From NCBI RefSeq assembly GCF_009821115.1, contig NZ_VYTY01000001.1, forward strand, positions 434,001 through 498,000: DNA of 64,000 nucleotides, written 5' to 3'. This stretch comes from Nitrincola alkalisediminis. Lineage in GTDB: Bacteria; Pseudomonadota; Gammaproteobacteria; Pseudomonadales; Balneatricaceae. This document shows positions 62,201 to 64,000 of this stretch, one piece after another. The stretch's first letter is position 1. Every line of letters begins with the position of its first letter. The position numbers were made by a program, and so were the translations under genes. The notes beneath the pieces are model-generated. The model was not told the origin of the DNA and searched no databases. It saw only the letters and a list, made by a program, of their open reading frames with translations.

Positions 62201-63319
62201 TCAAGGCGAGATCAGCATAGGACAGGGTTGGTGGTGGACACAGTTGCGTCCATTGTGCTTGCTCCGATAGAGGGCTTGATCCGCACTGCTGATTAAGTTC
62301 GACTTAAGTTTTTCTACGTCACGATAGTATTGCGGGTGTTTTGGATCGCAAACCGTTAATCCAATAGAGCAGGTAACCTGTATCGACTCGCCTTCTTGTC
62401 CATAAAAGGGTGTTTCGCTGATGGTTCTGCGCAGTTCCTCTGCTAGTCTTAATCCTGTATCCAGTGAGCAACTTGGCAGCAGCAGCGCAAACTCCTCTCC
62501 ACCGTAGCGTGCAACACAGTCAAGAATTCGTCGTTTTTCTTTTAGCAAGTGTGCGACGGCTCGAAGCACTTGATCGCCACTTAAGTGACCAAAACGGTCG
62601 TTAATGGATTTGAAATGATCGATGTCGAGCATCATGCATACAAAAGGCTCGTTTGAGCGTTGGCAGCGATTGATTTCACGGCTTAAGTGCTCATTGAAGC
62701 TGCGACGGTTAGCAGTGGTTGTCAGAGAGTCAATGCTGCTTAAACGGACAAGCGTTTCTCGGCTAATGCAAATTTCCACGCAAGTTGATAAGACGGATGC
62801 AAGGTACATGACATAGTCGTAGCTTAAAAACTGGCTATACCGCAGCTGGTCGTGGCTGCCTAGATTTAATGAGCCGATTAAGCAGTTATCTTGGATTAGG
62901 GGCAACAACACACAGGATTGAATGGTGACGGTGTGAGGAAAGCAAAACGTTCGAATGGTTTCGCTGGGTTCGCCACAAAAGTAGGTTAAGTCTGGAAACA
63001 ACTCATTGAGTGGCCCTTGTGATTTAAGCAAATGGAGCTCGGACTCTGTTGAGTTGACTTCATAGCCCTGCAGCAGATCTCGAACAATATCTTCAGGATC
63101 AAGTAACATGAGAGTTAAGCTTGATAACTTAAAATCTCGCCTAAAATCATTTAATAAATAGCTTACGAGCTCAGCTAGGGTAGTGGATGACATGAGCTTG
63201 AGTTTTGCTTCAAAGAAAGAGTGTAAGAGTTGGTCATTGTGATAGGCTTTTTGCCGCATAATCGTCAGCATGCGACGTAACTCTTTGTTTTCTTCCTCAA
63301 GAGAAATAGCGCGACTCAT
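62201..63319 (-). CDS. Diguanylate cyclase with N-terminal DUF484/GAF-like domain
   Basis: Signalling enzyme of 372 residues making cyclic di-GMP from two GTP. A coiled-coil start (about 1-25) and a GAF/DUF484-like sensor region (about 30-185) precede the GGDEF domain, with the active-site motif YGGEEFALLLP (about 270-280) and the DIDHFKSINDRFGH metal-binding stretch (about 230-243). An RxxD inhibitory site is not obvious. Soluble, no membrane helix. Confidence 0.92.
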   Translation of the reverse strand: MSRAISLEEENKELRRMLTIMRQKAYHNDQLLHSFFEAKLKLMSSTTLAELVSYLLNDFRRDFKLSSLTLMLLDPEDIVRDLLQGYEVNSTESELHLLKSQGPLNELFPDLTYFCGEPSETIRTFCFPHTVTIQSCVLLPLIQDNCLIGSLNLGSHDQLRYSQFLSYDYVMYLASVLSTCVEICISRETLVRLSSIDSLTTTANRRSFNEHLSREINRCQRSNEPFVCMMLDIDHFKSINDRFGHLSGDQVLRAVAHLLKEKRRILDCVARYGGEEFALLLPSCSLDTGLRLAEELRRTISETPFYGQEGESIQVTCSIGLTVCDPKHPQYYRDVEKLKSNLISSADQALYRSKHNGRNCVHHQPCPMLISP

Positions 63320-63452
63320 CCAGATATCCTTAGTTGGCTGTCCTGAATAGAATGTAAGGGTCTACAATCTGTATTAACGGTATCAACGTAAATATTCACA
63401 CTAAAGTTTAGCTGCGCCTAGTGTATACAAAAACGAATAAGGAGAGAATCAC

Positions 63453-64000
63453 ATGAACCTACTCTTAACAGGTGGTACGGGATTTATTGGGCGTGCTTTG
63501 GTGAAAGCGCTGATTGATCGGGGCGATCATGTCATAGTGCTGTCAAGAAGGCCTCATGAGTCAGTGAAAGGTGTTCAATATGTGCAGCGTTTAACAGACA
63601 TTCCAATGGATCAAACATTGGATGCAGTTATTAACTTAGCGGGTGAGCCAATCCTTGATCAGCGCTGGAGCGCTTCTCGTAAGCAGCTTTTGAGAGAGAG
63701 CCGTATTAAGACCACTGCGTCATTGGTTGAATGGTTAAGGGGATTAGAACGGAAGCCGGAGGTCCTAGTGAGTGGTTCAGCCATTGGCTTCTATGGCAGC
63801 CAAGAAGATGTGTTGATTTCTGAAGATAGTGCTGTTGTCAAAGGGTTTACACATCAGTTATGTGCGGATTGGGAGGCTGAAGCACTGGCTGCAGAGAGCT
63901 TGGGAATCAGAGTCTGTTTAGCGAGAACTGGAGTGGTTATAGGCCCCAATGGCGGTGCTCTAGCGAAGATGATTTTGCCATTTAAGTTGGGTCTAGGCGG
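63453..64000 (+). CDS. TIGR01777/YfcH-type epimerase (cut by window edge)
   Basis: NAD-binding epimerase/dehydratase-like protein; the first 182 residues are visible and the C-terminus is outside. The Rossmann motif LTGGTGFIGRAL (about 5-16) and the family stretches DAVINLAGEPI (about 58-68), WSASRKQLLRESRI (about 72-85) and GSAIGFYG (about 107-114) are clear. Related to SulA-type YfcH of E. coli; no substrate known. AAGGAG precedes the ATG. Confidence 0.92.
   Translation, partial: MNLLLTGGTGFIGRALVKALIDRGDHVIVLSRRPHESVKGVQYVQRLTDIPMDQTLDAVINLAGEPILDQRWSASRKQLLRESRIKTTASLVEWLRGLERKPEVLVSGSAIGFYGSQEDVLISEDSAVVKGFTHQLCADWEAEALAAESLGIRVCLARTGVVIGPNGGALAKMILPFKLGLG

Overview
The window comes from a gammaproteobacterial chromosome of moderate GC, most like a marine Oceanospirillales-type organism. 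That placement is an inference from gene content (SbtA-type bicarbonate transporter, TRAP transporter, LpxR, Syd, DUF1285, DUF1315, HopJ-family protein, interleaved Asp/Val tRNA array), not a measured phylogeny. I saw no insertion sequence, prophage or CRISPR array. Both window edges cut a gene.

Region 1 (1-19243) is an aromatic-compound catabolic island. A cut chemoreceptor is followed by a divergent dienelactone-hydrolase-family gene. Then comes a tight 12-gene plus-strand operon (2492-14032): C-C hydrolase, two-subunit class III extradiol dioxygenase (LigA-like and LigB-like), Rieske ferredoxin, Rieske oxygenase alpha and beta, cis-diol dehydrogenase, nitronate-monooxygenase-like flavoprotein, dienoate hydratase, feruloyl-CoA-synthase-like ligase, acylating acetaldehyde dehydrogenase, 4-hydroxy-2-oxovalerate aldolase and an NahAa-type reductase. 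Together these can dihydroxylate an aromatic ring, rearomatise it to a catechol, cleave it in meta position, hydrolyse the product and yield pyruvate and acetyl-CoA. A TRAP transporter (dctPQM), a TetR regulator and a porin follow. Six 18-bp sites of one form (ARATACA-N4-TGTATGT-like) sit before the divergent hydrolase, the operon, the transporter and the porin, so the whole island looks like one TetR regulon. The substrate is not identifiable from sequence.

Region 2 (19446-27625) is ordinary: a LysR gene divergent from an SbtA-like transporter with an 18-bp palindrome between them, a YadGH-like ABC exporter, queF, a nitroreductase, a thioesterase, a periplasmic cyclophilin and a second chemoreceptor.

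Region 3 (27783-38157) is a photo-oxidative (singlet oxygen) stress cluster built around an ECF sigma factor and its ChrR anti-sigma factor, whose zinc ligands all align with the Rhodobacter protein. Three operons (DUF6134-SDR-NTF2-like; amine oxidase-DUF1365-cfa-MFS-DUF3833; sigma-chrR-photolyase-HopJ-like) have TGATCT/TGAACC-N16/17-CGTA promoters of the kind ECF11 sigma factors use. The amine oxidase/Cfa/DUF1365 set resembles Rhodobacter genes linked to furan fatty acids.

Region 4 (38167-64000) is mostly housekeeping: tpx, dgt, yciH, lpxR-like, a methylenetetrahydrofolate-reductase-like protein, DUF1285, a DUF5610-like protein, a basic amino acid decarboxylase, a cysteine-free Moco-fold periplasmic protein next to a hybrid histidine kinase, htpX, alaA, msrB, yajG, syd, a five-tRNA array (Asp-Val-Asp-Val-Asp), a D-cysteine desulfhydrase/ACC deaminase homologue, nadK, a metallophosphoesterase, a rhomboid protease, DUF1315, pepN, a GGDEF protein and the start of a YfcH-type epimerase.
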